Below, piece by piece: positions 1-8,122 of a stretch of DNA of 64,000 nucleotides. The DNA is from Alistipes sp. dk3624 (GTDB lineage Bacteria > Bacteroidota > Bacteroidia > Bacteroidales > Rikenellaceae): NCBI RefSeq assembly GCF_009557455.1, contig NZ_CP045651.1:1426001-1490000 (forward strand), given 5' to 3'. Position 1 is the first letter of the stretch, and each line of letters begins with the position of its first letter. Both the position numbers and the translations under genes were made by a program. The notes beneath the pieces are model-generated. The model made no database searches, was not told the origin of the DNA, and saw nothing but the letters and a program-made list of their open reading frames with translations.

Positions 1-1
1 C

Positions 2-124
2 AGCAAGAACGGAACGATCGACCACAAGGATCACCCGGGCCTGAAAAACGAAAAGGGCCATATCGGATTCCTCGGTCACGGCTCCCTGGTCAAATTCAAA
101 AACATCCGGGTCAAGGAGTTGTAA
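2..124 (+). CDS. C-terminal end of a DUF1080 (3-keto-disaccharide hydrolase-like) protein, 5' truncated
   Basis: An open frame enters from the left edge and stops at TAA 122-124. The 40 visible residues end in [22 protein letters not shown]-like sequence, the closing strand pattern (GxIGFxxHGxxVxFxNIxVKEL) of the DUF1080 / 3-keto-disaccharide hydrolase beta-sandwich. Members are usually secreted proteins that act on glycosides or bind glycans. A strong terminator hairpin follows. The N-terminus, signal peptide and any partner domains lie outside the window, so the substrate cannot be given. Confidence 0.75.
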   Translation, partial: SKNGTIDHKDHPGLKNEKGHIGFLGHGSLVKFKNIRVKEL

Positions 125-130
125 AAAAAC

Positions 131-166
131 GTTCAGCGGAATGGCTCCGATCTATTTACGCTGAAC
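131..166. repeat. 8-bp inverted repeat GTTCAGCG/CGCTGAAC
   Basis: GTTCAGCG at 131-138 is matched by CGCTGAAC at 159-166 across a 20-nt loop, between the DUF1080 stop and the main terminator. It could be a weak mRNA 3' hairpin. There is no T-run after it. Confidence 0.35.
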
Positions 167-170
167 GAAT

Positions 171-212
171 AAAAAACAGCGGTTCGCTATCTCAAGCGAA
201 CCGCTGTTTTTT
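171..212. terminator. Bidirectional Rho-independent terminator
   Basis: A perfect 18-bp inverted repeat (171-188 with 195-212, 6-nt loop) has an A6 run at its left edge and a T6 run at its right edge. It can therefore end transcription both from the DUF1080 gene on the plus strand and from smpB on the minus strand. Confidence 0.9.
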
Positions 213-227
213 CTATCCGTTTACGAA

Positions 228-683
228 TTACTTCCGGAATACGCGCTCCAACTCCCGACGAGCGTCTTTCTCCTTGATGTACTCCCGCTTGTCGTAGCTC
301 TTACGACCGCGTCCCAAGCCGATCTGCAATTTTGCCAGCCCCTTGTCGTTGATAAAAAGCTTCAATCCTACGATCGTCAGCCCCTTGTCCTGCAACGCGC
401 GCTCCAACTTGGCCAGTTCTCGGCGTTGCAGCAACAATTTGCGGTCGCGTTTGGGCATGTGATTGTTGTAGCTGCCCCAATGGTATTCCGAAATGTTCAT
501 CCCCCGGACGAACAATTCATGGTCGTTGAAATAACAATAGCAGTCGGTCAGCGAAGCTTTTCCCAGCCGCAGCGACTTGATCTCCGTACCCGACAAAACG
601 ATACCCGCAACATAGGTGTCGAGCATCTCGTAATCGTAAGTCGCCCGCTTATTTTTAATGGATATGTTTTTCCCGTCGTTCAT
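228..683 (-). CDS. smpB: SsrA-binding protein SmpB
   Basis: SmpB binds tmRNA (SsrA) and delivers it to stalled ribosomes for trans-translation. The 151-residue length is normal for the family. The N-terminal [14 protein letters not shown] stretch, the GTEIKSLR signature near residue 32, the Gx[12 protein letters not shown] segment and the basic C-terminal tail after [11 protein letters not shown] are all characteristic. The tail is the part that enters the empty mRNA channel. The gene starts 6 bp after the DUF4290 stop, so the two are almost certainly co-transcribed. A shared bidirectional terminator lies downstream. Confidence 0.97.
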   Translation of the reverse strand: MNDGKNISIKNKRATYDYEMLDTYVAGIVLSGTEIKSLRLGKASLTDCYCYFNDHELFVRGMNISEYHWGSYNNHMPKRDRKLLLQRRELAKLERALQDKGLTIVGLKLFINDKGLAKLQIGLGRGRKSYDKREYIKEKDARRELERVFRK

Positions 684-689
684 GGCCGG

Positions 690-1379
690 TTATTTTCCGT
701 ATTGCGATTTTCCGGTACGGCGTTTGCCTCCCTGTTTATTGTTGCCCGCATGACCGTTCGTTTTCCCAGCGGAATGATTTCCCGTCTGAAAATTCTTGCG
801 TGAACGATTGTTCATTCGGGGCTGTTTATAGTCGTTTCGGAGATTATTTAATGCAACTTCATCGATCGTTACCCCATTATCGGACATCGAGCGTATATCT
901 TTCATGATGATCTCATTGCTCGGGTGTTCCTGGTTGTATTCGAACGACTTAGCCCGCATATACTTCGCTATATTATTTACTATCAAAGTCTTCGCCTCCT
1001 CGTCGTCGATCGCTTTCAGAGCGGCGAGCGTCCGTTCTATATTTTTGCCGTAGTGCTTGCGGGCAATCTTCCCGCCCGGGTAAGCCATATGATCCGGCCT
1101 GGGGTTCAATATCTTAGCCGACGGGATCGGATAGGGCGAATCGACATCCAGCTTAAAATCGGACATGATGAACAGGTGATCCCACAACTTATGTTTGAAA
1201 TCAGCCGTATCGCGCAGAGTCGGATTCAGGTTTCCCATCACCTCGATCACCGCGTGCGCCTGCTGGTTACGCAGATCTCGGTCATGTATAGACATCAGAT
1301 AATCAACCATTTGATGCACATGCCTACCATACTCGGGCAGCATGAGTTTCTTCCTTTCGAAATTATAATTTTTATCCAT
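690..1379 (-). CDS. DUF4290 domain-containing protein
   Basis: This is a 229-residue cytoplasmic protein of a Bacteroidota-restricted family with no established function. The start is taken at ATG 1379 (MDKNYNFERKKLMLPEYGRH), because the longer frame would need a TTG at 1418 and that extension does not look conserved. The first 190 or so residues are alpha-helical with conserved stretches such as LPEYGRHVHQMV and the KHYGKNIER segment. The last 40 residues are a low-complexity Asn/Gly/Lys/Arg tail, possibly nucleic-acid binding (inference). The smpB gene follows 6 bp downstream, so a ribosome-linked role is possible but unproven. A near-perfect promoter lies upstream at 1557-1588. Confidence 0.85.
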   Translation of the reverse strand: MDKNYNFERKKLMLPEYGRHVHQMVDYLMSIHDRDLRNQQAHAVIEVMGNLNPTLRDTADFKHKLWDHLFIMSDFKLDVDSPYPIPSAKILNPRPDHMAYPGGKIARKHYGKNIERTLAALKAIDDEEAKTLIVNNIAKYMRAKSFEYNQEHPSNEIIMKDIRSMSDNGVTIDEVALNNLRNDYKQPRMNNRSRKNFQTGNHSAGKTNGHAGNNKQGGKRRTGKSQYGK

Positions 1380-1556
1380 AAAGAATTTTGTGGTCTCCAC
1401 GACGAGCCGTTCCCGCAAGGATCTACGCTGTAAAACGAAAAATCTAAGAAAAAGTCTGAAAAAATGGTGTTTTACGGTCGATATTCTCAGAATCCTGCTT
1501 CGGTCGATCCGGAATGCCGTGTTTTTTTTAAACGGGAGTATTTACTAACTTTCGGA

Positions 1557-1588
1557 CAAAGCTACATGGTTTTTCCCAGAAAACCAAA
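1557..1588 (-). promoter_or_regulatory. Bacteroidota-type promoter for the DUF4290-smpB operon
   Basis: On the minus strand, TTTG (1588-1585) is followed after exactly 20 nt by TAGCTTTG (1564-1557). This matches the Bacteroidota primary sigma consensus TTTG-N19-21-TAnnTTTG. It lies about 180 nt upstream of the DUF4290 ATG. Confidence 0.75.
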
Positions 1589-1650
1589 ACCACGCAGCAG
1601 AAAATATAGTAACACTCCCATCCTAGTATTTAATATTTTATAAAAAAGTT

Positions 1651-2862
1651 ATGACAAACGTATTGGTAGTAGACAGCGAGCGGAGCATTCGCAACACGTT
1701 GAAAGAACGGCTCGAATATGAAGGCTTCCGCGTCGAAACCGCCGAAACGGGCAGCGAGGCGGCCGACAAAACCGAAAAATCAACCTATGACATCGTACTT
1801 TGCGACATCAATGTTCCCGACACGGGAGCGTTCGACCTGCTCGACAGCCTGCGGGCAAACGGAAAAAGCCTGCCTTTTATCATGCTGTCGTCGCAAAAAG
1901 GGACGGAACCCGTCGTCAATTCGATGCGTCACGGAGCATACGATTACATACTCAAACCGATCAATCTGAATAAATTACTCGAATCGATCCGATCGGCTAC
2001 CGAACCTAAAAACCAAAATCATGCCACAACCGTCGCGGCGGCTTCTACGGAGACCGTAGCCCGGAAATCGTCAGCAGCTCCGGCATTGCGTGCGAACCGC
2101 GGCGCCACGGAACTGATCGGTTCCTCGCGCGCAATGGTTTCCGTCAAACGGCTGATCGAAAAAGTAGCTCCGTCCGATGCGCGGGTACTGATCAGCGGAG
2201 CCAACGGAACCGGCAAGGAGCTGGTCGCCCACCGGCTGCACGAACAGAGCCTGCGGGCCGGACAACCGTTCATCGAAGTCAACTGCGCCGCCATTCCGTC
2301 GGAGTTGATCGAAAGCGAACTTTTCGGGCACGAGAAGGGGTCGTTCACGTCGGCCAACAAACAGCACAAAGGCAAATTCGAACAGGCCGACGGAGGAACG
2401 CTTTTCCTCGACGAAATCGGCGACATGAGCCTTTCGGCGCAGGCCAAAGTATTGCGGGCCCTGCAGGAAAACCGGATCAGCCGGGTCGGAAGCGACAAGG
2501 ACATCACCGTCAACGTGCGGGTCGTCGCGGCCACCAACAAAAACCTGTTGCACGAAATCGAAATGGGCAATTTCCGGGAAGACCTCTACCACCGGCTGAG
2601 CGTGATCATCATTCCGGTTCCGCCGTTGCGCGAACGCCGCGAGGACATTCCTTCGCTGGCCCATCACTTCGTCGAGAAAATATGCGCCGAATACGGCCAG
2701 AAACCCAAAGTCATCGAGAAAGATGCGCTCGCCGCACTGTCCCAGATGGAATGGAGCGGAAATATCCGGGAGCTCCGAAACGTGATCGAGCGACTGATCA
2801 TCCTGTGCGACAACAACATAACGCTCGAAGACGTAAAGACCTACGCACAGGGAGTCCTTTAA
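1651..2862 (+). CDS. NtrC-family sigma-54-type response regulator lacking a DNA-binding domain
   Basis: Residues 1-120 form a receiver domain with acidic residues at D8 and E10, the phosphoacceptor Asp52 in IVLCDINVPD, and the YDYILKPI lysine. A linker follows, then a sigma-54 AAA+ domain (about 145-385) with Walker A GANGTGKE, the sigma-54 contact loop as GSFTSA (residues 230-235, normally GAFTGA), Walker B GGTLFLDEIGDM and the WSGNIREL sensor II region. The chain ends at residue 403, just after the AAA+ domain. The usual C-terminal Fis-type helix-turn-helix is missing, and the AT-rich DNA that follows does not encode one. HTH-less NtrC relatives such as Helicobacter FlgR act from solution. 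No histidine kinase is adjacent, so the signal is unknown. Confidence 0.93.
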   Translation: MTNVLVVDSERSIRNTLKERLEYEGFRVETAETGSEAADKTEKSTYDIVLCDINVPDTGAFDLLDSLRANGKSLPFIMLSSQKGTEPVVNSMRHGAYDYILKPINLNKLLESIRSATEPKNQNHATTVAAASTETVARKSSAAPALRANRGATELIGSSRAMVSVKRLIEKVAPSDARVLISGANGTGKELVAHRLHEQSLRAGQPFIEVNCAAIPSELIESELFGHEKGSFTSANKQHKGKFEQADGGTLFLDEIGDMSLSAQAKVLRALQENRISRVGSDKDITVNVRVVAATNKNLLHEIEMGNFREDLYHRLSVIIIPVPPLRERREDIPSLAHHFVEKICAEYGQKPKVIEKDALAALSQMEWSGNIRELRNVIERLIILCDNNITLEDVKTYAQGVL

Positions 2863-2930
2863 CCGATTTATTTCTTACAAAAAATTATTTATATCGTTTA
2901 AAAAAAGAAATAAATTCCGAAACCGAATCG

Positions 2931-2977
2931 AAAGCGGCGGCGCCATGTAATAATAAAAAGGCGCCGCCGCTTTTTTT
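2931..2977 (+). terminator. Rho-independent terminator after the response regulator
   Basis: A 14-bp GC-rich stem (2931-2944 with 2960-2973) has a 15-nt loop and is followed by a T7 run to 2977. Confidence 0.9.
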
Positions 2978-3030
2978 GTACGGAACCGATAAAACCATTA
3001 CCTTTATTCGAAAATAAAACCTTTTCATCC

Positions 3031-3738
3031 GTGAAAAAAATCTTCCTTTGCCTTCTGACAAGCCTATGCCTGTCGGGAGTCTCCGCCCAACGAGACTGGG
3101 CGCAATTCGCAAAATACGAAGCGGCGAACCGGCGGATCGACTATCCGGTCAAAGCCGTCTTCATGGGCAATTCGATTACCGACAACTGGGCGCTGATGGA
3201 TTCCGTATTTTTCGCCGAACACCGTTTCGTCGGCCGCGGCATCAGCGGACAGACTTCCGCCGAAATGCTGGTGCGCTTCCGGCAGGACGTCATCGGACTG
3301 TCGCCCGAAGCCGTCGTCATCATGGCGGGCACGAACGACCTGGCCCAGAACAACGGTTACATCGCATTGGAAAATATCTTGGGCAACATCGCCTCGATGT
3401 GCGAACTGGCCAAGCTCCACAAAATCCGGCCGATCCTCTGTTCCGTACTGCCCGCTTACCGGTTCGGCTGGCGACAGGAAGTTCCGGCGGCCGACCGGAT
3501 CATCGAGTTGAACGGAATGATCGAGCGGTACGCCCGGGAAAACGGCATCTCTTATGTAGACTACCACTCCGCCCTGAAGGACGGACGGAACGGCCTGCCG
3601 GAGAAATACAGCGGCGACGGCGTACACCCCAATCCGGAGTGCTACAAAATCATGGAAGCGATCGTTCTGCCCGTTATCGACAAAAAACCGGCAAAAAAAG
3701 TCGCCGTCCGTACCGGCGGCGCGAAAAAGCATAGCTGA
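3031..3738 (+). CDS. Secreted SGNH/GDSL-family hydrolase
   Basis: This 235-residue esterase or lipase-like protein starts at GTG 3031 with a signal peptide (MKKIFLCLLTSLCLSGVSAQ, cleavage near residue 19). The SGNH blocks are visible: FMGNSIT with the catalytic Ser (block I), GRGISGQTS with the oxyanion Gly (block II), AGTNDLAQ with the Asn (block III), and DGVHPN with the Asp/His pair (block V). Relatives in Bacteroidota often deacetylate glycans, but the substrate here cannot be told. The C-terminus is Lys/Arg rich. A GNAT gene follows 31 bp downstream and may be co-transcribed. Confidence 0.9.
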   Translation: MKKIFLCLLTSLCLSGVSAQRDWAQFAKYEAANRRIDYPVKAVFMGNSITDNWALMDSVFFAEHRFVGRGISGQTSAEMLVRFRQDVIGLSPEAVVIMAGTNDLAQNNGYIALENILGNIASMCELAKLHKIRPILCSVLPAYRFGWRQEVPAADRIIELNGMIERYARENGISYVDYHSALKDGRNGLPEKYSGDGVHPNPECYKIMEAIVLPVIDKKPAKKVAVRTGGAKKHS

Positions 3739-3769
3739 GACCGATAACCGGCCGCAAGTCCATCGCCCG

Positions 3770-4318
3770 ATGACAACCCGATACCTCGAAACGCCCCGGC
3801 TGATCCTGCGCGACTGGCAGGACAGCGATCTGCTCCCGTTCACCGAAATGAACGCCGACCCGAAAGTCATGGAATATTTCGTAAAACCGCTGACCGCCGA
3901 GGAATCTTCCGCTTTTTTCCTCCGCATCCGGAACGAACTCGCCGATTTCGGTTACGGAGCATATGCCGTCGAACGGAAAACGGACGGAAAGTTCCTTGGC
4001 TTTACCGGCCTCCACCGGATTCCGTTCGAAGCGGACTTCACTCCGGGAATCGAGATCGCCTGGAGGCTGATCCGCGAAGCATGGGGCAACGGATATGCGA
4101 CCGAAGCGGCCGCCGCCTGCCTGGAATATGCGGACAAACGACTCGGTCTCCGGGAAATATACGCTTTCACGACCCTCCAGAACCGCCGGTCGGAGCGAGT
4201 CATGCAGAAGACAGGTATGCAACGGATCGGAATATTCGACCATCCGCTGCTCGATACCCGGCATCCGCTACGAAAACATGTGTTGTATAAAATAAACTTT
4301 CAGAGTTTACAAAAATAA
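3770..4318 (+). CDS. GNAT N-acetyltransferase, RimJ/RimL type
   Basis: The 182 residues begin TRYLETPRLILRDWQDSDL, the standard opening of RimJ/RimL-like (Acetyltransf_3) GNATs. The acetyl-CoA segment EIAWRLIREAWGNGYATEA and the late FTTLQNRRSERVMQKTGM motif are both present. Such enzymes move an acetyl group from acetyl-CoA to a protein N-terminus, an amino acid or a small amine. The acceptor cannot be predicted. It is probably translated from the same message as the SGNH hydrolase. Confidence 0.9.
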   Translation: MTTRYLETPRLILRDWQDSDLLPFTEMNADPKVMEYFVKPLTAEESSAFFLRIRNELADFGYGAYAVERKTDGKFLGFTGLHRIPFEADFTPGIEIAWRLIREAWGNGYATEAAAACLEYADKRLGLREIYAFTTLQNRRSERVMQKTGMQRIGIFDHPLLDTRHPLRKHVLYKINFQSLQK

Positions 4319-4438
4319 AAGTTATGCCATCCGGGATAAAAGTACGTTTCCCGGAAACGCCCCCCGGCGAACCGGCCTCCCTGCAACGACATAGCAAATA
4401 AAACCCTCCCGATCCAAAACTCTTTCGAATAGATTTCC

Positions 4439-4446
4439 TATCTTTG
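4439..4446 (+). promoter_or_regulatory. Putative -7 element for gltX
   Basis: TATCTTTG matches the Bacteroidota TAnnTTTG box. I see no clear TTTG at the -33 position. Transcription from here would give a leader of roughly 120 nt before the gltX ATG. Confidence 0.45.
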
Positions 4447-4573
4447 CAGGCGGTCGATCCGGAGTAAAACCGTGTAAACCACGCCGAACCGGAATCGGCC
4501 GGCGACACGCGTCGCGACAGACCGCAGCATGTGCCGTCCACATCGTCATCCCGCAAAAACAATTTCTAAAAAT

Positions 4574-6103
4574 ATGTCTTGCAATAAAAAAGTCAGAGTC
4601 CGTTTTGCGCCGAGTCCTACCGGCCCCCTGCATATGGGAGGCGTCCGCACGGCGCTGTACAACTACCTTTTCGCGCGCCAGCACGGCGGCGACTTTATCC
4701 TTCGCATCGAAGACACCGATTCGCACCGATTCGTACCGGGAGCGGAGAGCTATATCATGGAGTCGCTCAAATGGTGCGGCATCACGATCGACGAAGGCAT
4801 CAACGAGGGAGGCCCTCACGCCCCGTACCGCCAGAGCGAGCGCAAAGAGATCTACCTGAAATACGCCTTGCAACTGGTCGGATCGGGCGACGCTTATTAC
4901 GCTTTCGACACGCCCGACGAACTGAACGCGATCCGCGCGGAAGCCGAAGCAGCCGGCAAAACGTTCGCGTACAATTACGAAGTGCGCACCCGGCTGGCCA
5001 CGTCGCTGGCCCTGTCGGACGAAGAGGTCAAACGCCGCATCGCCGCGGGCGACCAGTGGGTGATCCGTTTCAAAATGCCCGAAAACGAGGAGGTGCGGAT
5101 GCACGACCTGATTCGCGGCGACGTGACGGTACACACTTCGACGCTGGACGACAAGGTGCTCTACAAATCGGCCGATGCGCTGCCGACCTACCACCTGGCC
5201 AACATCGTCGACGATCACCTGATGGAGATTTCGCATGTGATTCGCGGCGAAGAGTGGCTGCCGTCGCTGCCGTTGCACTACTTGCTGTACCGCGCGCTCG
5301 GCTGGAGCGACACGCAGCCCGAATTCGCCCACCTGCCGCTGCTGCTGAAACCTACCGGCGGCGGCAAGCTGAGCAAGCGCGACGGCGACAAGATGGGATT
5401 CCCGGTATTCCCGCTGCAATGGACGTCGCCCGAAGGCGAGACCTCGCACGGCTACCGCGAAGACGGGTATTTTCCGGAAGCATTCGTCAACATGCTGGCA
5501 CTGCTGGGCTGGAATCCGGGAACCGACCAGGAGATCTTCTCGATGGACGAACTGATCGGCGCCTTCTCGCTCGAACGCGTCAGCAAGAGCGGCGCCCGGT
5601 TCAACCCGGAAAAAGCGCACTGGTTCAACGCCCAGTACCTGCACGCCAAATCCGATGCGGAACTGGCCGCGCTGTACGCCCCGATCCTGAAGGCGAAAGG
5701 GGTGGACGCCCCGGCCGCCAAAACGGCCCGGGTGATCGCGCTGATCAAACAGCGCGCGACATTCGTCAGCGATTTCTGGAATCTAACCTCGTTCATGTTC
5801 GTCGCGCCGGAGCAATACGACCCCAAATCGACCGCCAAATTCTGGAAAGGCGAAAATCCGACGCGGATCGCAGCACTGCGGACGCTGCTGGCAGGGATCG
5901 ACGACTTCTCGAAAGAGAACACCGAAAAAATCGTATTCGAATGGATCGCGCAAAACGAATATCCGATGGGACAGGTGATGAACTCGTTCCGACTGGCCAT
6001 CGTAGGTACGAGCTCCGGCCCGAGCATCCTCGACATCTGCGAGATCATCGGCAAGGAAGAGACCCTGCGCCGTATCGACAAAGCGCTCGAAACGCTGCGA
6101 TAA
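4574..6103 (+). CDS. gltX: Glutamyl-tRNA synthetase
   Basis: This class I aminoacyl-tRNA synthetase (509 aa) charges tRNA-Glu with glutamate. The ATG at 4574 ([20 protein letters not shown]) is preferred over the upstream ATG at 4529, because the conserved [13 protein letters not shown] motif (HIGH equivalent HMGG) should sit near residue 20. The RIEDTD motif, the [13 protein letters not shown] loop (KMSKS equivalent) and an all-helical C-terminal anticodon-binding domain follow. Length and motif order fit the Bacteroidota enzyme. The gene stands alone between a putative promoter and a terminator. Confidence 0.97.
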   Translation: MSCNKKVRVRFAPSPTGPLHMGGVRTALYNYLFARQHGGDFILRIEDTDSHRFVPGAESYIMESLKWCGITIDEGINEGGPHAPYRQSERKEIYLKYALQLVGSGDAYYAFDTPDELNAIRAEAEAAGKTFAYNYEVRTRLATSLALSDEEVKRRIAAGDQWVIRFKMPENEEVRMHDLIRGDVTVHTSTLDDKVLYKSADALPTYHLANIVDDHLMEISHVIRGEEWLPSLPLHYLLYRALGWSDTQPEFAHLPLLLKPTGGGKLSKRDGDKMGFPVFPLQWTSPEGETSHGYREDGYFPEAFVNMLALLGWNPGTDQEIFSMDELIGAFSLERVSKSGARFNPEKAHWFNAQYLHAKSDAELAALYAPILKAKGVDAPAAKTARVIALIKQRATFVSDFWNLTSFMFVAPEQYDPKSTAKFWKGENPTRIAALRTLLAGIDDFSKENTEKIVFEWIAQNEYPMGQVMNSFRLAIVGTSSGPSILDICEIIGKEETLRRIDKALETLR

Positions 6104-6195
6104 CCGACCGTTTTTGATCGTACCGGCAGCGCGTTTCCGTCTCCGGACGATCGGCCGCGCTGCCGCGTAATCCGACCGAAAAATTCCGTTTTCCC

Positions 6196-6227
6196 AAAAA
6201 TCGCCGTCCCAACGGACGGCGATTTTT
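6196..6227 (+). terminator. Rho-independent terminator after gltX
   Basis: A 14-bp perfect stem (6196-6209 with 6214-6227) has a 4-nt CAAC loop and a T5 tail. Confidence 0.9.
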
Positions 6228-6293
6228 ATTTCGGCATCCGGACGATTATTCCCGTTTTATTCATTAAATTGCCGTAAATAACTGCCGAATACC

Positions 6294-7601
6294 ATGAAAT
6301 TTCCGAAATTTCTCCTGGCGATGACGATCGCTTCCTCGTCCGTTTTCGTTTCGGCGCAACCGCCGGACGAGAACGTCGCCGACCTGTTCAACCGTCAGGA
6401 TTGGCTTACGCTCGAAAAAATATTTCCCGAAATAAAAGACAGCATCCGGGATCCGTGTCTGCGGTATATGACGCAGTCCTTACTGGACTGCTCTTTCAAC
6501 CGCCCCCGACAGGCGCTGGGCGCACTCGACACGCTGATGGGCCCCCTGCTGGTAAACATGAGTTTCTCGAATATTCCGAACATGGTGCTTTTCCGCTGCG
6601 AAGCGATGCGGCTCAATAAGAAATACGCGGCGGCGGCGGACTATCTCGACAGCTTTTTGCGCTACCTGTCGGCTACGATGGATATCTCCCGATTCCCCGA
6701 GCACCTGCAAATGTCCAGAATCCTGAACGGGCTGCGCGACGCCCCGGCGCCGGAGATCGTTCGTCCCGAACGCGACGTACGGCTGCCGCTGGCGATTCGG
6801 CCCGTCGTCGTCAAAGGCCGTACTGAAGGAGCCCACTTGTCCGTTCCGGTCGCAATCAACGGCAAAACTTACCCGTTCACGCTCGACACAGGAACCGGGA
6901 CGACGGCAATTTCGCAACGCCTGGCCGACGAACTCGGACTGCGAACGATCTGCGATTCGATCCGAATCGACGGAATAGGCTCCCGCCTGGGGAGCCTCGC
7001 AATCGCCGACAGCCTTTGTGTCGGGAACATCGTATACAAAAACCCCGTGGTCGCCGTACTTCCGCCGAATCCCGCAGTAGACACGCTGCTATACATAGAC
7101 GCGATCCTGGGACGCGACCTTCTGATAGCGGTCGGAGAGGTGCAGATCTACCCGAAAAAGAAGAAAACCGTTTTCCCGGCCACGCCCTCCCCTCTGCCGG
7201 AAAAGAACCTCGTATTGATGAACGGAGGAGACCCTTACCTCGAAGCCTGGTCGGGCGACGAGCGGCTGCTGATGCTCTTCGACACGGGAAACTCCACGGG
7301 CGGCATGTATCCTTCGTATTATAGGAAACACAAAGAGAGGATAGAGACAGAAGGCGCGCCGGACACCGTGCTGGTCGGCGGCATGGATCTGTACACCGCA
7401 ACGGTTTACCGCCTGCCCGGATTTTCGTTACGGACGTGCGGTTCGGAGATCGGAATCGACAACATGATTGTGGAAACAGCCGAAAACGGCCCTTCCCTTA
7501 CGGAACAAAGCGGAGACGGCGTACTCGGCATGGATTTTATCCGGCAATTCCGCAAAGTGACGATCAATTTCAGCCAAATGTACGTAGCCGCAGAGAAATA
7601 A
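6294..7601 (+). CDS. Secreted tandem retropepsin-like aspartyl protease
   Basis: The 435-residue protein has a signal peptide (cleavage near SAQ, residue 20) and a helical N-terminal region of about 150 residues. Two aspartyl-protease-like modules follow. The first has the active-site signature TLDTGTGTTAIS (about residue 198) and GRDLL. The second has LFDTGNSTGGMY (about residue 325) and ends VLGMDFIRQFRKVTINF. Single-module relatives dimerise to pair two Asp residues; here both Asp residues are on one chain, so an intramolecular active site is plausible (inference). It probably works in the periplasm or at the cell envelope. Substrate unknown. Confidence 0.85.
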   Translation: MKFPKFLLAMTIASSSVFVSAQPPDENVADLFNRQDWLTLEKIFPEIKDSIRDPCLRYMTQSLLDCSFNRPRQALGALDTLMGPLLVNMSFSNIPNMVLFRCEAMRLNKKYAAAADYLDSFLRYLSATMDISRFPEHLQMSRILNGLRDAPAPEIVRPERDVRLPLAIRPVVVKGRTEGAHLSVPVAINGKTYPFTLDTGTGTTAISQRLADELGLRTICDSIRIDGIGSRLGSLAIADSLCVGNIVYKNPVVAVLPPNPAVDTLLYIDAILGRDLLIAVGEVQIYPKKKKTVFPATPSPLPEKNLVLMNGGDPYLEAWSGDERLLMLFDTGNSTGGMYPSYYRKHKERIETEGAPDTVLVGGMDLYTATVYRLPGFSLRTCGSEIGIDNMIVETAENGPSLTEQSGDGVLGMDFIRQFRKVTINFSQMYVAAEK

Positions 7602-7648
7602 GCCCGGTCGAAACCGGCACGCCGTCCAGACACTTCCGGAATCCCCGT

Positions 7649-8122
7649 CTACTCGTGATGATAAGGCTCGTTGCGGATGATCGTGAAAGCGCGGTAAAGC
7701 TGTTCGGCGAAAATCGCGCGGATGATCTGGTGCGAAAAGGTCATCCGCGACAACGATATGCTTTCGTCGGCCCGGTCGTAGACCGTTTTCGAAAAACCGT
7801 AAGGGCCGCCGATCACGAAACAAAGCCGACGGACGCCGCTGTTCATCCGCTTTTGCAACCACATCGAAAACTCGACCGATCGCATTTCGGCTCCCTTTTC
7901 GTCCAGCAACACCACGTAATCGCCGTCGGCGAACTGCCGCATCAGCAGCTCGCCTTCCTGCCGTTTCTGGCTTTCGGCCGAGATGTTGCGCGTATTTTTC
8001 AGGTCGGGCAGCGTGACGAGCGTCACCCGGGTATAAAAATTCAGCCGTTTCAGGTACGTCGCGACAAGGCTCTGTATTTCGGCGGAATCCGTCTTGCCGA
8101 CCACCAGCAGATCGATGTTCAT
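7649..8122 (-). CDS. rlmH: 23S rRNA (pseudouridine1915-N3)-methyltransferase RlmH
   Basis: This SPOUT-class enzyme methylates pseudouridine 1915 in helix 69 of 23S rRNA using S-adenosylmethionine. It is 157 residues, the usual length. The FVIGGPYGFS knot motif, SISLSRMTFSHQIIRAIFAEQLYRA and the C-terminal EPYHHE are diagnostic. Its ATG overlaps the stop of the upstream LacZ-like gene (ATGA, 8119-8122), so translation is probably coupled. It is the last gene of the der / LacZ-like / rlmH run. Confidence 0.97.
   Translation of the reverse strand: MNIDLLVVGKTDSAEIQSLVATYLKRLNFYTRVTLVTLPDLKNTRNISAESQKRQEGELLMRQFADGDYVVLLDEKGAEMRSVEFSMWLQKRMNSGVRRLCFVIGGPYGFSKTVYDRADESISLSRMTFSHQIIRAIFAEQLYRAFTIIRNEPYHHE

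Noticed and set aside
2682-3017. Possible frameshifted helix-turn-helix for the NtrC-like regulator
   Set aside because: The overlapping frame is Arg-rich and does not resemble a Fis-type HTH, and the DNA after 2862 is AT-rich and holds a terminator. The short form therefore looks real.
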